A stretch of 64,000 nt of DNA from Methylophilus methylotrophus DSM 46235 = ATCC 53528 (GTDB lineage Bacteria > Pseudomonadota > Gammaproteobacteria > Burkholderiales > Methylophilaceae), in NCBI RefSeq assembly GCF_000378225.1, contig NZ_KB905141.1:295143-359142 (forward strand), given 5' to 3'. Under the pieces are notes generated by a model. That model was not told the origin of the DNA, ran no database searches, and saw only the letters and a program-made list of their open reading frames with translations. The position numbers were made by a program, and so were the translations under genes. Within the stretch, counting starts at the first letter, position 1; each line of letters opens with the position of its first letter. Below are positions 56,254-64,000 of the stretch, one piece after another.

Positions 56254-56634
56254 TCATCTATCCCGCCCTGCCAGAAATCGTATCAATATCAACGCAACAC
56301 AAGCAATCAAGCACTGCACCAAAGGCAAAAACAGAAAAATCAATGCGCCTTGCGCATCTGGCTGTACAAGCAAGGTATGGTAATAAGCCATTATAGCCAA
56401 CATAACCATCACAGCTGACACCGCCAGCCACCAAGACTGAGTACGCGGATTTTTCAACAGTTCAGTCGCACAAGCCATCAGCAAATAAGGCAACACGCTC
56501 CACAGGCAAATCAATATTCCCGCTTTGCTGTTTAAAAAACGCCAGTCAGTGGCGGCAATACGTTCAAAAGCAACCGTAGAGACTATGCCTAGCAAGGCCA
56601 GACTTTGAATTTTATGAGTTGTATTAATCGGCAT
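56254..56634 (-). CDS. Four-helix membrane protein of unknown function
   Basis: The 126-residue protein has four hydrophobic segments (about 10-25, 38-58, 68-88, 98-120) and ends RFLAGRDR. No family is recognised. No strong ribosome-binding site is visible. It lies downstream, on the same strand, of a cassette-type attC site (56775-56894), so it could be the next gene of that small array, or a chromosomal gene beside it. The 5' leader of about 140 bp, with a REP-like hairpin, is long for a cassette. Confidence 0.6.
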   Translation of the reverse strand: MPINTTHKIQSLALLGIVSTVAFERIAATDWRFLNSKAGILICLWSVLPYLLMACATELLKNPRTQSWWLAVSAVMVMLAIMAYYHTLLVQPDAQGALIFLFLPLVQCLIACVALILIRFLAGRDR

Positions 56635-56688
56635 TAGTTTACATTGAGCTGGATGTCTTTAACGGTTGTTGGGGATTGATCAATATTC

Positions 56689-56713
56689 GTGGGCAATTAA
56701 TTGCCCATCCTAC
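56689..56713. repeat. REP-like palindrome
   Basis: GTGGGCAATTAATTGCCCAT is a near-perfect palindrome flanked by ATCCTAC, the dispersed TGGGCA...TGCCCA type of element. Only one copy was noticed in the window. Confidence 0.5.
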
Positions 56714-56774
56714 TTGGCTGCACCACCCTGCTTGAGCTAGGTTTTAACTTCGTTTTAGAAAAAGGCGACATGTC

Positions 56775-56894
56775 GTCTAACGTGAAGTTAACGGGCCTAC
56801 CTCAAACCAAAGTAAAGAGAATTTGTTTAAATAAATTACCAGAATTGCATGAGAGAACCGCTGAAGCAAGTCCCTGTTGAACGTAGTGTTATAT
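56775..56894 (-). repeat. Long attC site (VCR-like) of a second cassette locus
   Basis: On the minus strand the 120-bp element begins ATATAAC (RYYYAAC with one mismatch), 4 bp after the stop of the frameshifted gene, and ends in a perfect core GTTAGAC at 56781-56775. Its two ends are imperfect inverted copies: TAAC-N4-CGTTCAACAGGG on one side and the complement of TAAC-N4-AGTTAACGGG on the other, differing by one extra base, as expected of an extrahelical base. Length and left-end sequence resemble the long VCR-type attC sites of Vibrio. Confidence 0.7.
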
Positions 56895-56897
56895 TTT

Positions 56898-57505
56898 TTA
56901 ATTAGGGCTAGCAATATAAACGTGTGCTTTACCATTTTGCGGATCTGATAATTCCCCTACCCATACTTGAGGAAGGCCTGCAAGCCGAAATAAATGGAAA
57001 GTAAGTAGCTTTTCAATACGTGCCGCCCAGTCTGTAATCGAAAGACGAAAATTAATGGTTATATTGCCTTTGAAAGGATTATGAGTATGAATAACTTCAC
57101 TGCAATGGCCATATAATTCGAATAATTCTTGAGCGGTAAGGAATCCATTAGTCTCAAATTCAAAATGAACATTCCTTGGTGTACCCGAAGATATTGTGGG
57201 TTTCATTAAGGCTTTTGGATAAAAATCAGGATGGATTTTTTTAAGATTTTCAAACAACTGTTTTATTCGCCAATGCTCAGAAAATTTTGCATACGTTTGT
57301 GCATATAAATCTTTATTTGCGGTTAAAGATCCAAATGCGATTAGCTCAAGAATTTTTCTTAAGTTTACAGCTACAATTTCATAATCAGATCGCTCATTAC
57401 CTAAAGTTTTATTTCCATTACCAAATGATTTACTAGCAATAATCGATTTCGGATTTCATCAAGATTGTTGCAGTATATTTTAGCCAATGATAGATCAGTA
57501 GCCAT
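56898..57505 (-). pseudogene. Frameshifted cassette gene of unknown function (about 202 codons)
   Basis: A start at 57505, with TTGGAG 8 bases upstream, opens a frame (MATDLSLAKIYCNNLDEI) that shifts near 57449-57455 (CGAAATCG, apparently one A short); the other frame then continues without stops to 56898. Taken together it would encode about 202 residues, mostly alpha/beta, including RSDYEIVAVNLRKILELIAF and PQVWVGELSDPQNGKA. The C-terminal 119 residues also form an independent frame from 57257. The family is not recognised. The lesion may be genuine or a sequencing error. The attC directly after the stop and the core in front define it as an integron cassette. Confidence 0.6.
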
Positions 57506-57521
57506 TTATTTAGCTCCAAGA

Positions 57522-57552
57522 ATATAACGTTAATTAGACCCCAAAAACGAAC
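57522..57552 (-). other. Core site preceding the second cassette
   Basis: On the minus strand the 31 nt end in GTTATAT (6 of 7 GTTRRRY positions), 16 bp before the frameshifted gene's ATG. They match 24/31 with 23723-23753 at the head of the large array, including GGGGTCTAATTAACGTTA. This could be an attI-like site or the right half of a vanished attC. Confidence 0.5.
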
Positions 57553-57832
57553 TTAATTTTTTATTTAGCCCATTGTCTATAAATTTAAAAAAATTATTTA
57601 TCATAATAAAATCAATGGTTAGTGTTTTTATATAACGCCTAAAAACAGGGATCCCGCTATAGAAAACGCAGCTGAAGTAAAACCGTCGCTACAGTTGTTC
57701 CCGTTAATCATTGAGCGCTTGAAGCTTTGCGGCCAATGCGTTGAAGCTGCCTATGCGCAGCTGATTTAAAGCTATTTTTTAAACCATTGCAAGCGCACTT
57801 TTGAATACTTAATCAGCCAGTATTCTTGCAAT
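57553..57832. other. AT-rich gene-free stretch next to typA
   Basis: The first half is very AT-rich. The second half has a plus-strand frame open from about 57623 to TAA 57770 without a start codon (fragment DPAIENAAEVKPSL ... CVEAAYAQLI), which looks like a gene remnant rather than a gene. ATATAAC at 57630-57636 resembles an attC left core but no convincing partner was found. Confidence 0.35.
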
Positions 57833-57862
57833 AAAAAACGCCAGCTTCTGCTGGCGTTTTTT
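57833..57862 (-). terminator. typA terminator
   Basis: CGCCAGC and GCTGGCG form a 7-bp stem with a TTCT loop, flanked by A and T tracts, 14 bp after the typA stop. Confidence 0.9.
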
Positions 57863-57875
57863 ACGATCAAATGAC

Positions 57876-59696
57876 TTAGTCTTTAGAAGCACGTTTACGC
57901 TCGTGCTCTAAGAGGTAGCGCTTACGCAGACGGATGGTTTTTGGTGTGATTTCAACCAATTCGTCATCGTCGATAAACTCTACTGCAGACTCCAGTGTCA
58001 GTTTGATTGGTGGGGTCAAGCGCACTGCTTCATCGGTACCTGACGCACGCACGTTAGTGAGTTTTTTACCTTTGATCGGGTTAACTACCAAGTCGTTATC
58101 ACGGCTGTGGATACCAATAATCATGCCTTCGTAGAGTTTGTCGCCTGGGCTGACAAACATGCGGCCACGGTCTTCGAGGTTCCACAATGCGTAGGCGACG
58201 GCGTCACCGTTTTCTTGAGAAATCAGCACACCGTTGCGGCGGCCTGGCATGTCCGCTTTCACTGGTGCGTAGTCGTCAAAAATGTGTGCCATCAAACCGG
58301 TACCTCGTGTCAGGCTCAGGAACTCACCCTGGAAACCAATCAGGCCACGGGCTGGAATGCGGTATTCCACACGGGTACGGCCATTGCCGTCAGATTCCAT
58401 GTTGGTCATTTCGCCACGGCGACGACCCAGTTCTTCCATGACAGCACCTTGGTGTTCATCTTCAACGTCGACAGTGAGGATTTCATAAGGCTCACATCTT
58501 TCACCATTGACTTCACGGTACACCACGCGTGGCTTGCCGACAGCAATTTCAAAGCCTTCGCGGCGCATGTTTTCCAGCAAAATCGTCAGATGCAATTCAC
58601 CACGGCCAGACACTCGGAACACGTCAGTGTCTTCTGTATCTTCTACACGCAACGCAACGTTGGTGAGCAACTCTTTGGTTAAACGGTCACGAATCTGGCG
58701 GGATGTTACGAACTTGCCCTCTGTACCAGCAATCGGTGAGGTGTTGACCATAAAGTCCATGGTCAAGGTTGGCTCGTCTACGCCCAGGTGTGGCAAGCCG
58801 ACTGGTTTGTCACGGTCGGCAATGGTAAAGCCAATACCGATTTCTTCGATACCGGAAATAATGACGATGTCACCGGCTTCGGCACCTTCTACTGGCACGC
58901 GCTCCAGACCCTGGAAGCCCAATACCTGGTTGATGCGGCCTTGTGCGACTTGTTCGTTTTCACGCATCACGGCAACGACCTGGCCTGGTTTGATACGGCC
59001 ATTTTTCACACGGCCTACGCCCAGACGGCCAGTGTAAGTAGAGTAATCCAGTGCGGAGATTTGCAATTGCAGCGGTGCATCGCTGTCACCTTCTGGTGGT
59101 TGCACGTGGCTTAAAATGGTTTCAAACAGCGGACGCATGGTGTCGCTGGGCTTATTCATATCCAATGTGGCAAAGCCGTTAAGGGCTGAGGCATACACCA
59201 CAGGGAAATCCAGTTGCTCGTCGGTAGCGCCCAGATTGGCAAACAGATCAAATGTCTGGTTAATCACCCAATCAGTACGTGAACCCGGACGGTCAACCTT
59301 GTTGATTACCACGATAGGACGCAAACCCAGTGCCAGGGCCTTTTTGGTCACGAAGCGGGTTTGTGGCATCGGGCCTTCTACCGCATCCACCAGCAATACC
59401 ACACCATCCACCATTCCCAACACACGCTCTACCTCGCCGCCAAAGTCAGCGTGGCCCGGGGTGTCAACGATGTTGATGTGGGTGCCTTCATAGTTCACGG
59501 CAGTGTTTTTGGCCAGAATGGTAATGCCGCGCTCTTTTTCCAGGTCATTGCTGTCCATGACGCGCTCGGTCACTTGTTGGTGTGAGGCGAAAGTACCCGC
59601 TTGTTGCAGGAGTTTGTCGACCATGGTGGTTTTACCGTGGTCAACGTGGGCGATAATTGCGATATTTCTTAAGTTGCGTGCCATGTGAACTGCCAT
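57876..59696 (-). CDS. typA: Translational GTPase TypA/BipA
   Basis: TypA is a ribosome-associated GTPase acting in 50S maturation under stress such as cold. The 606-residue length is standard. G motifs are G1 [10 protein letters not shown]2 with ERGITI, G3 DTPGHADFG and G4 NKVD; EF-G-like domains II, III and V follow and the BipA C-terminal domain ends in [16 protein letters not shown]. The start could be at 59684 (MARNLRN) rather than 59696. A promoter and a helicase gene lie on the other side. Confidence 0.97.
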   Translation of the reverse strand: MAVHMARNLRNIAIIAHVDHGKTTMVDKLLQQAGTFASHQQVTERVMDSNDLEKERGITILAKNTAVNYEGTHINIVDTPGHADFGGEVERVLGMVDGVVLLVDAVEGPMPQTRFVTKKALALGLRPIVVINKVDRPGSRTDWVINQTFDLFANLGATDEQLDFPVVYASALNGFATLDMNKPSDTMRPLFETILSHVQPPEGDSDAPLQLQISALDYSTYTGRLGVGRVKNGRIKPGQVVAVMRENEQVAQGRINQVLGFQGLERVPVEGAEAGDIVIISGIEEIGIGFTIADRDKPVGLPHLGVDEPTLTMDFMVNTSPIAGTEGKFVTSRQIRDRLTKELLTNVALRVEDTEDTDVFRVSGRGELHLTILLENMRREGFEIAVGKPRVVYREVNGERCEPYEILTVDVEDEHQGAVMEELGRRRGEMTNMESDGNGRTRVEYRIPARGLIGFQGEFLSLTRGTGLMAHIFDDYAPVKADMPGRRNGVLISQENGDAVAYALWNLEDRGRMFVSPGDKLYEGMIIGIHSRDNDLVVNPIKGKKLTNVRASGTDEAVRLTPPIKLTLESAVEFIDDDELVEITPKTIRLRKRYLLEHERKRASKD

Positions 59697-59739
59697 ATGT
59701 TTGGAAAGGGCGCGATTTTATCACAAATCAACTAAATAT

Positions 59740-59767
59740 TTGACTTTTAAAATAAAATGGCTATACT
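59740..59767 (+). promoter_or_regulatory. Promoter of the DEAD-box operon with a long leader
   Basis: TTGACT and TATACT with a 16-bp spacer form a good sigma-70 promoter on the plus strand. Transcription from about 59773 would give an untranslated leader of about 300 nt before the TTG start at 60074; within 59773-60073 there is no coding frame, only short inverted repeats such as TTTAGATGAAG/CTTCATGA. Long leaders of this kind are typical of cold-shock mRNAs (csdA, cspA), which is an inference here. Confidence 0.6.
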
Positions 59768-60073
59768 GCGAGCAACTTTAAAACGCAGCTGGTACTTGAC
59801 CCGCTATCTTAACGTTTTAAATTCATTGCCCTGACCTGTCGATAACTCGCGAAATTTTGAGGTTATCATCTTTAGATGAAGTCTTCATGACACATCTTCT
59901 TTTATCGGTTAGTGGCCATGCCCAAGCGCCGGTAAAAGCAATTCATTTCTAATCATGTAATGTTGCTTTGGCTTTGTTAATCGTCCCGCACATTAAAATG
60001 TGTTGGTCAAAATGACAAGCTTTGCTTTTGCTTTACTAGCGCCCTTTTTAATTGTTGATGAAAGGGACATTCC

Positions 60074-61621
60074 TTGTCTTTTGCAGATTTAAATCTTGAC
60101 CCATCCATTTTGCGTGCATTAACCGATGCAGGCTATGAAAACCCAACACCTATCCAGGCGCAATCTATTCCTGAAGCATTACAAGGCCGTGACATTATGG
60201 CCTCCGCTCAAACCGGTACAGGCAAAACTGCTGCCTTTACCCTGCCCGCATTAAACCTGCTGGCAACCCAACATCCAGTCCGTAGCCGTGGCCCACGCAT
60301 CCTGGTGCTGACACCAACACGTGAACTGGCAGCACAAGTAAACGAAGCCGCCCGTAAATACGGTAAATTCCTGCGCGCCCGCTGTATCAGTATCGTGGGT
60401 GGCATGCCTTACCCATTGCAAAACAAACTGCTGTCACAGCCACTAGACATTCTGGTAGCGACCCCAGGCCGCTTTATTGACCATCTGGAACGCGGCCGTA
60501 TCGACCTGAGCCGCTTGCAAATGCTGGTGCTGGACGAAGCTGACCGCATGCTGGACATGGGCTTTATGCCAGACGTAGAGCGTATTTGTGAAGCGTTGCC
60601 AGCTGAGCGCCAGACTCTGCTGTTCTCTGCGACGCTGGATGGCATTATGGATATCGGCAAACGCTTCTTGCGTAACCCAATCACCATTCAAGTGGCTGGC
60701 CAGAAAGAAAAACACGCCAATATTGAACAACGTCTGCACTTTGTGGACGACATGAATCACAAAAACAAACTGCTGGAGCACTTGCTGATTGCCCCGGATG
60801 TGAATCAAACCATTATTTTCACCAGCACCAAGCGTCACGCTGACCTGCTGGCTGAGGACCTTTATGCTGCAGGCCATAAAACGGCTGCATTGCATGGTGA
60901 TATGACACAAGGCGCGCGTAACCGCACACTGACTAAACTGCGTCATGGCGACGTTAAGGTGTTGGTTGCCACCGACGTGGCTGCACGCGGTATCGACGTA
61001 CAAGGCATTTCACACGTCATTAACTACGACCTGCCAAAATTTGCAGAAGACTATGTACACCGCATTGGCCGTACCGGTCGCGCCAACAATACTGGCGTGG
61101 CTATTTCGTTTGCCTCTAACGCTGACCGCCACCTGCTGCGCAAAATTGAGCAGTACACCGGACAGAAACTGCAGGCTGAAGTGATTGCTGGTTTCGAACC
61201 TAAGCGCGCAGCGCGCATGGATGATGGCGAAGGCCGTCGTGGCAAACGCCCAGGCCAAGGCAAACCACAGGGTAAAGGCGGTTTCCGCCGCGATGACCGT
61301 CAAGGTAAGTCTTTTGGCGATCGCGTTGCCCGTGAAGGCGGCAGCCGTGAAACGCAAGGTAACAAGCCACGCGTACCACGTCAAACTGAAGCCAGAACAG
61401 ACAAAGAAGTGAACGGTAACAGCAAGCATTACAACAAAGATACCGACTTCCAGTTTGCACGTGCCTTGGCTGACGAATTCGGCCAGCGCCGTCAACGTCC
61501 GGCAGGCAACAACCAGGAACGCTTTGGCAACCCGAATGCTAGCCGCGGCAATAACAAGCCCCGTCCAGCCGGTAAGTCATTTGGCGATTCTGGTGTAAAA
61601 CGTCCCCGTTCATTCGTTTAA
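60074..61621 (+). CDS. DEAD-box RNA helicase, RhlE type
   Basis: The 515-residue helicase has Q-motif and motif I AQTGTGKTAAF, motif II DEAD (VLDEADRM), motif III SAT and motif VI HRIGRTGRA, then a long basic, Gly/Arg/Gln-rich C-terminal tail (about 400-515) for RNA binding. It acts in RNA remodelling, ribosome assembly or decay. Initiation is at TTG 60074: GGGA lies 8 bases upstream and MSFADLNLD fits family N-termini. A second helicase gene follows after 9 bp. Confidence 0.93.
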   Translation: MSFADLNLDPSILRALTDAGYENPTPIQAQSIPEALQGRDIMASAQTGTGKTAAFTLPALNLLATQHPVRSRGPRILVLTPTRELAAQVNEAARKYGKFLRARCISIVGGMPYPLQNKLLSQPLDILVATPGRFIDHLERGRIDLSRLQMLVLDEADRMLDMGFMPDVERICEALPAERQTLLFSATLDGIMDIGKRFLRNPITIQVAGQKEKHANIEQRLHFVDDMNHKNKLLEHLLIAPDVNQTIIFTSTKRHADLLAEDLYAAGHKTAALHGDMTQGARNRTLTKLRHGDVKVLVATDVAARGIDVQGISHVINYDLPKFAEDYVHRIGRTGRANNTGVAISFASNADRHLLRKIEQYTGQKLQAEVIAGFEPKRAARMDDGEGRRGKRPGQGKPQGKGGFRRDDRQGKSFGDRVAREGGSRETQGNKPRVPRQTEARTDKEVNGNSKHYNKDTDFQFARALADEFGQRRQRPAGNNQERFGNPNASRGNNKPRPAGKSFGDSGVKRPRSFV

Positions 61622-61630
61622 GCCTAGCCT

Positions 61631-63055
61631 ATGTCTGAGCAAACCACAGTAGATTTTCGTGCGCTCGGCCTGGCCGAGCCGCTGTTAAAAGCGATTGAAG
61701 AGTCTGGTTATACGACACCTACCCCTATTCAGGCGCAGGCCATCCCTCTGGCGTTGCAGCGCATGGACTTGATGGCGGGCGCGCAAACGGGTACCGGCAA
61801 AACGGCAGCGTTTTCTTTGCCCATTTTGCATACCCTGTTACCACTTGCCAGCACAAGCACCTCGCCAGCCAAACACCCAATACGGGCACTGGTGCTGGCG
61901 CCCACGCGGGAGCTGGCCATCCAGGTCTATGACAACATCAAGACTTACGCCAAACACACGGCGCTTCGCAGCCTGGTGGTATATGGCGGGGTGGATATCA
62001 AGACACAAACTCCGCATTTAAAAACTGGTGTTGAAATTCTGGTCGCCACCCCTGGCCGCTTGCTGGATCACGTCGAGCAAAAGACTTTATCTTTAAGCCA
62101 GGTACAGTTTTTAGTACTGGACGAAGCCGACCGTATGCTGGACATGGGTTTTATGCCAGACCTGAAACGCATCCTGGCATTACTGCCCAAGCAACGCCAG
62201 AACCTGATGTTTTCCGCCACATTTTCTGACGAAATCAAAAAGCTGGCCGATGCTTTCTTGAATAATCCAACCTTGATCGAAGTGGCTCGCAGCAATGCGA
62301 CCAATGACAATGTGGAACAAAAAGCTTACTTGGTGAATAGCGACCAGAAACAACGCTTCCTGGTACAGCTGCTCAAGCAATACACCAATCAGCAGGTCAT
62401 TGTGTTCACAAAAACCAAGCTCTCGGCCAGCAAGCTGGCGCGTGCGCTTGAGCGTGACCAGATTCCTTGTAGCGCCATCCACGGCGACAAGACACAAAAA
62501 GAGCGTATTGAAGCACTAGATGCGTTCAAGGCAGGTTCGATTCATGCACTGGTTGCAACCGATGTGGCAGCGCGTGGCCTGGATATCACCGACCTGCCGC
62601 TGGTCATCAATTATGAAATCTCTACCGCACCAGAAGACTATGTACACCGTATCGGCCGTACGGGTCGCGCAGGCGCCAAAGGCATCGCCATTTCACTGAT
62701 TGATGAAGAAGAAACCAAATATTTCGACGAAATTGAAAAGCTGATTAAAAAGCAGATTCCAAAAGAAAAAGGTTCAGTCAGCAACCGGCCCGCGCGCCCT
62801 GCAAAAAGCGCAAAAACCGAGGATCCCTGGTTTCATCAGCCATACGAGCCCACATCTGCTGCTGTTGCTCCCAAGCCTGTTGGGGCAAAACCAGCTTCAG
62901 CCAAACGTAAAGTCGTTGCGGCCCTGTTAGGTGGTTTTGGTTTTAAAGCCTCTCCGCAACCGCGTAATCAGGCAAAACGCGCTACTGGTAAATCGCGGCA
63001 AAAGTCTGAAAACAAAGAAGCCAAAGCGGTCGAAACCGTCAGTGCAGAATCATAA
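61631..63055 (+). CDS. DEAD-box RNA helicase, second copy
   Basis: This 474-residue protein repeats all helicase motifs (AQTGTGKTAAF, VLDEADRM, SAT, HRIGRTGRA) but has a shorter, Pro/Ala/Lys-rich C-terminus (about 385-474) and diverges from its neighbour outside the motifs. It sits 9 bp after the first helicase and is co-transcribed; the two may be a tandem duplication that has diverged. It is RhlE-like. Confidence 0.92.
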   Translation: MSEQTTVDFRALGLAEPLLKAIEESGYTTPTPIQAQAIPLALQRMDLMAGAQTGTGKTAAFSLPILHTLLPLASTSTSPAKHPIRALVLAPTRELAIQVYDNIKTYAKHTALRSLVVYGGVDIKTQTPHLKTGVEILVATPGRLLDHVEQKTLSLSQVQFLVLDEADRMLDMGFMPDLKRILALLPKQRQNLMFSATFSDEIKKLADAFLNNPTLIEVARSNATNDNVEQKAYLVNSDQKQRFLVQLLKQYTNQQVIVFTKTKLSASKLARALERDQIPCSAIHGDKTQKERIEALDAFKAGSIHALVATDVAARGLDITDLPLVINYEISTAPEDYVHRIGRTGRAGAKGIAISLIDEEETKYFDEIEKLIKKQIPKEKGSVSNRPARPAKSAKTEDPWFHQPYEPTSAAVAPKPVGAKPASAKRKVVAALLGGFGFKASPQPRNQAKRATGKSRQKSENKEAKAVETVSAES

Positions 63056-63061
63056 AAATAA

Positions 63062-63086
63062 GAAGCCCCGACACCATCGGGGCTTC
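63062..63086. terminator. Bidirectional terminator after the helicase operon
   Basis: GAAGCCCCGA and TCGGGGCTTC form a 10-bp stem with a CACCA loop, with A/T tracts at both sides, between convergent genes. Confidence 0.85.
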
Positions 63087-63108
63087 TTTATATCTTTTTT
63101 AGGCGAAG

Positions 63109-63534
63109 TTAGCCTTCACGGTTACGCATAAAATCCGCTACGCCATAGAGTTGATTGGCAATATGCTTCATTAGCGCCTCATCAAACTCTAGTGTATGCA
63201 TGGCTTTAATCATGCAGTACATCCATTGGTCACGTGCCGATTCATCGATCGGAAAAGGCATATGCCGGGCGCGTAAACGTGGATGTCCGTACCGTTCAAT
63301 ATACAGTTGCGGCCCACCTGTCCAGCCCATCAAAAACATAAATAGCTTTTCTCTGGCTGAAGTTAAATCAGCCTGGTGGATGGCACGCAAACCGGCGGCT
63401 TTAGGATCTGTGTCCATAATATCGTAAAAAGTCTCGACCAGGTTACGTATGGTCTCAGGCCCTTTTTCAGCGCCACCCAGCCATTCAAACAGGGATTGCT
63501 TGGCTGCGTTTGGCTCTTGTATTTCCAATGTCAT
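63109..63534 (-). CDS. Group II truncated haemoglobin
   Basis: The 141-residue globin has the two-over-two layout of truncated haemoglobins, group II: conserved Phe/Tyr pairs in LFMFLMGWTGGPQLYIERYG and the proximal His in RARHMPFPI. Group II members bind O2 or NO and support oxygen chemistry or nitrosative-stress protection. It lies 4 bp after purT in the same direction; a functional link is not obvious. Confidence 0.88.
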   Translation of the reverse strand: MTLEIQEPNAAKQSLFEWLGGAEKGPETIRNLVETFYDIMDTDPKAAGLRAIHQADLTSAREKLFMFLMGWTGGPQLYIERYGHPRLRARHMPFPIDESARDQWMYCMIKAMHTLEFDEALMKHIANQLYGVADFMRNREG

Positions 63535-63538
63535 GATA

Positions 63539-64000
63539 TCAGCCTGCTACTTGAGGGGTAACCAGGCCAGCTGCCTGTTTGGCGCGTTCCCGCGCCAATT
63601 CAGTGTTGTCTGCAGTTGCTAATGCGACGCCCATACGGCGACGGACAAACGACTCTGGTTTGCCAAACAGGCGGATTTCACTGTTAGGAACAGACATGGC
63701 AGCCTCCAAGCCGTGATAGGCCAGCATTTGCGTATCCGCACCACCATAAATCACTGCGCTGGCACCGGCTTCGCGCTGGGCAACATCTACCGGCAATCCG
63801 AGAATCGCGCGTGCATGCAGTTCAAACTCATTCAGGCGTTGGGTACACATGGTCACCATGCCGGTGTCATGTGGCCGCGGACTTACCTCGGAGAACCAGA
63901 CTTGCTTGCCTTTGACAAACAACTCCACGCCAAACAGCCCTTGGCCACCCAGGGCATCCGTGACTTTTTTGGCAATGTCCTGCGCATTTTTTAATGCTTG
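63539..64000 (-). CDS. purT: Formate-dependent phosphoribosylglycinamide formyltransferase (PurT), partial
   Basis: PurT uses formate and ATP to formylate glycinamide ribonucleotide, a natural link to C1 metabolism. The frame is open to the window edge, so the N-terminal two-thirds lie outside. Visible are the ATP-grasp end [28 protein letters not shown] and the C-terminal domain with GRRMGVALA-like RRRMGVALA. It is the family C-terminus at the correct distance from the stop. Confidence 0.9.
   Translation of the reverse strand, partial: QALKNAQDIAKKVTDALGGQGLFGVELFVKGKQVWFSEVSPRPHDTGMVTMCTQRLNEFELHARAILGLPVDVAQREAGASAVIYGGADTQMLAYHGLEAAMSVPNSEIRLFGKPESFVRRRMGVALATADNTELARERAKQAAGLVTPQVAG

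Noticed and set aside
57630-57746. Possible plus-strand attC beginning ATATAACGCC and ending GTTGAAG
   Set aside because: The two ends are not convincing inverted copies and the right core is off consensus.

Overview
The window looks like chromosome from a methylotrophic betaproteobacterium of the Methylophilaceae type (Methylotenera/Methylophilus/Methylovorus relatives). The evidence is a ribulose-monophosphate (RuMP) formaldehyde-fixation block (hexulose-phosphate synthase, hexulose-phosphate isomerase, transaldolase) beside a block of methanofuran/methylofuran-type cofactor genes, together with betaproteobacterial gene order (smc-zipA-ligA; tig-clpP-clpX-lon-hupB-tRNAs-ppiD-fabI). The genus assignment is inference; there is no rRNA in the window.

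Layout. 1-3.5 kb: a partial ORF, a KfrA-like DNA-binding coiled-coil protein, and a minus-strand trio (CheX-like, response regulator, membrane coiled coil). 3.5-12 kb: minus operon smc-zipA-ligA-TPR, then divergent queF. 12-16.5 kb: a tiny PEP-CTERM-like protein, tRNA-Glu and tRNA-Ala, a periplasmic glutathione peroxidase, a 57-residue acidic protein, queD, dnaQ, rnhA and a methyltransferase. 16.5-23.5 kb: gloB, mltD, a peptide ABC transporter without its ATPase, fabI. 23.5-27.4 kb: foreign accessory DNA. 27.5-37 kb: ppiD, tRNA-Asp, tRNA-Val, hupB, lon, clpX, clpP, tig, ridA, tRNA-Leu. 37-43 kb: a heavy-metal-type RND efflux system. 43-51 kb: cofactor genes followed by RuMP genes. 51-56 kb: Rieske oxygenase, EamA transporter, two-component system, PPK2. 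56-57.6 kb: a second accessory patch. 57.9-64 kb: typA, two DEAD-box helicases, truncated haemoglobin, and purT running off the end.

The main discovery is integron-type cassette DNA with no integrase gene in the window. Between fabI and ppiD, five attC recombination sites (57-67 bp, imperfect palindromes bounded by RYYYAAC and GTTRRRY cores) separate five cassettes in one orientation. They encode two small membrane proteins, a 301-residue unknown, a phospholipase-D-like protein and a decayed frame. About 30 kb away, between ppk2 and typA, a frameshifted gene on the minus strand carries its own 120-bp attC with long-VCR-like architecture. Both loci are preceded by a related 31-nt sequence ending at the first core site (24/31 identical). 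This matches clusters of attC sites lacking an integrase (CALINs), here inserted into otherwise conserved housekeeping synteny.

How the genes work together: formaldehyde from C1 oxidation is fixed by the hps/hxlB products and recycled through transaldolase. The mfn-like genes and a pabB homologue probably supply the C1-carrier cofactors (methylofuran and the p-aminobenzoate part of tetrahydromethanopterin) for formaldehyde oxidation. The remaining operons are housekeeping: chromosome segregation and ligation, proteolysis and folding, queuosine synthesis, cell-wall and fatty-acid synthesis, and RNA remodelling.
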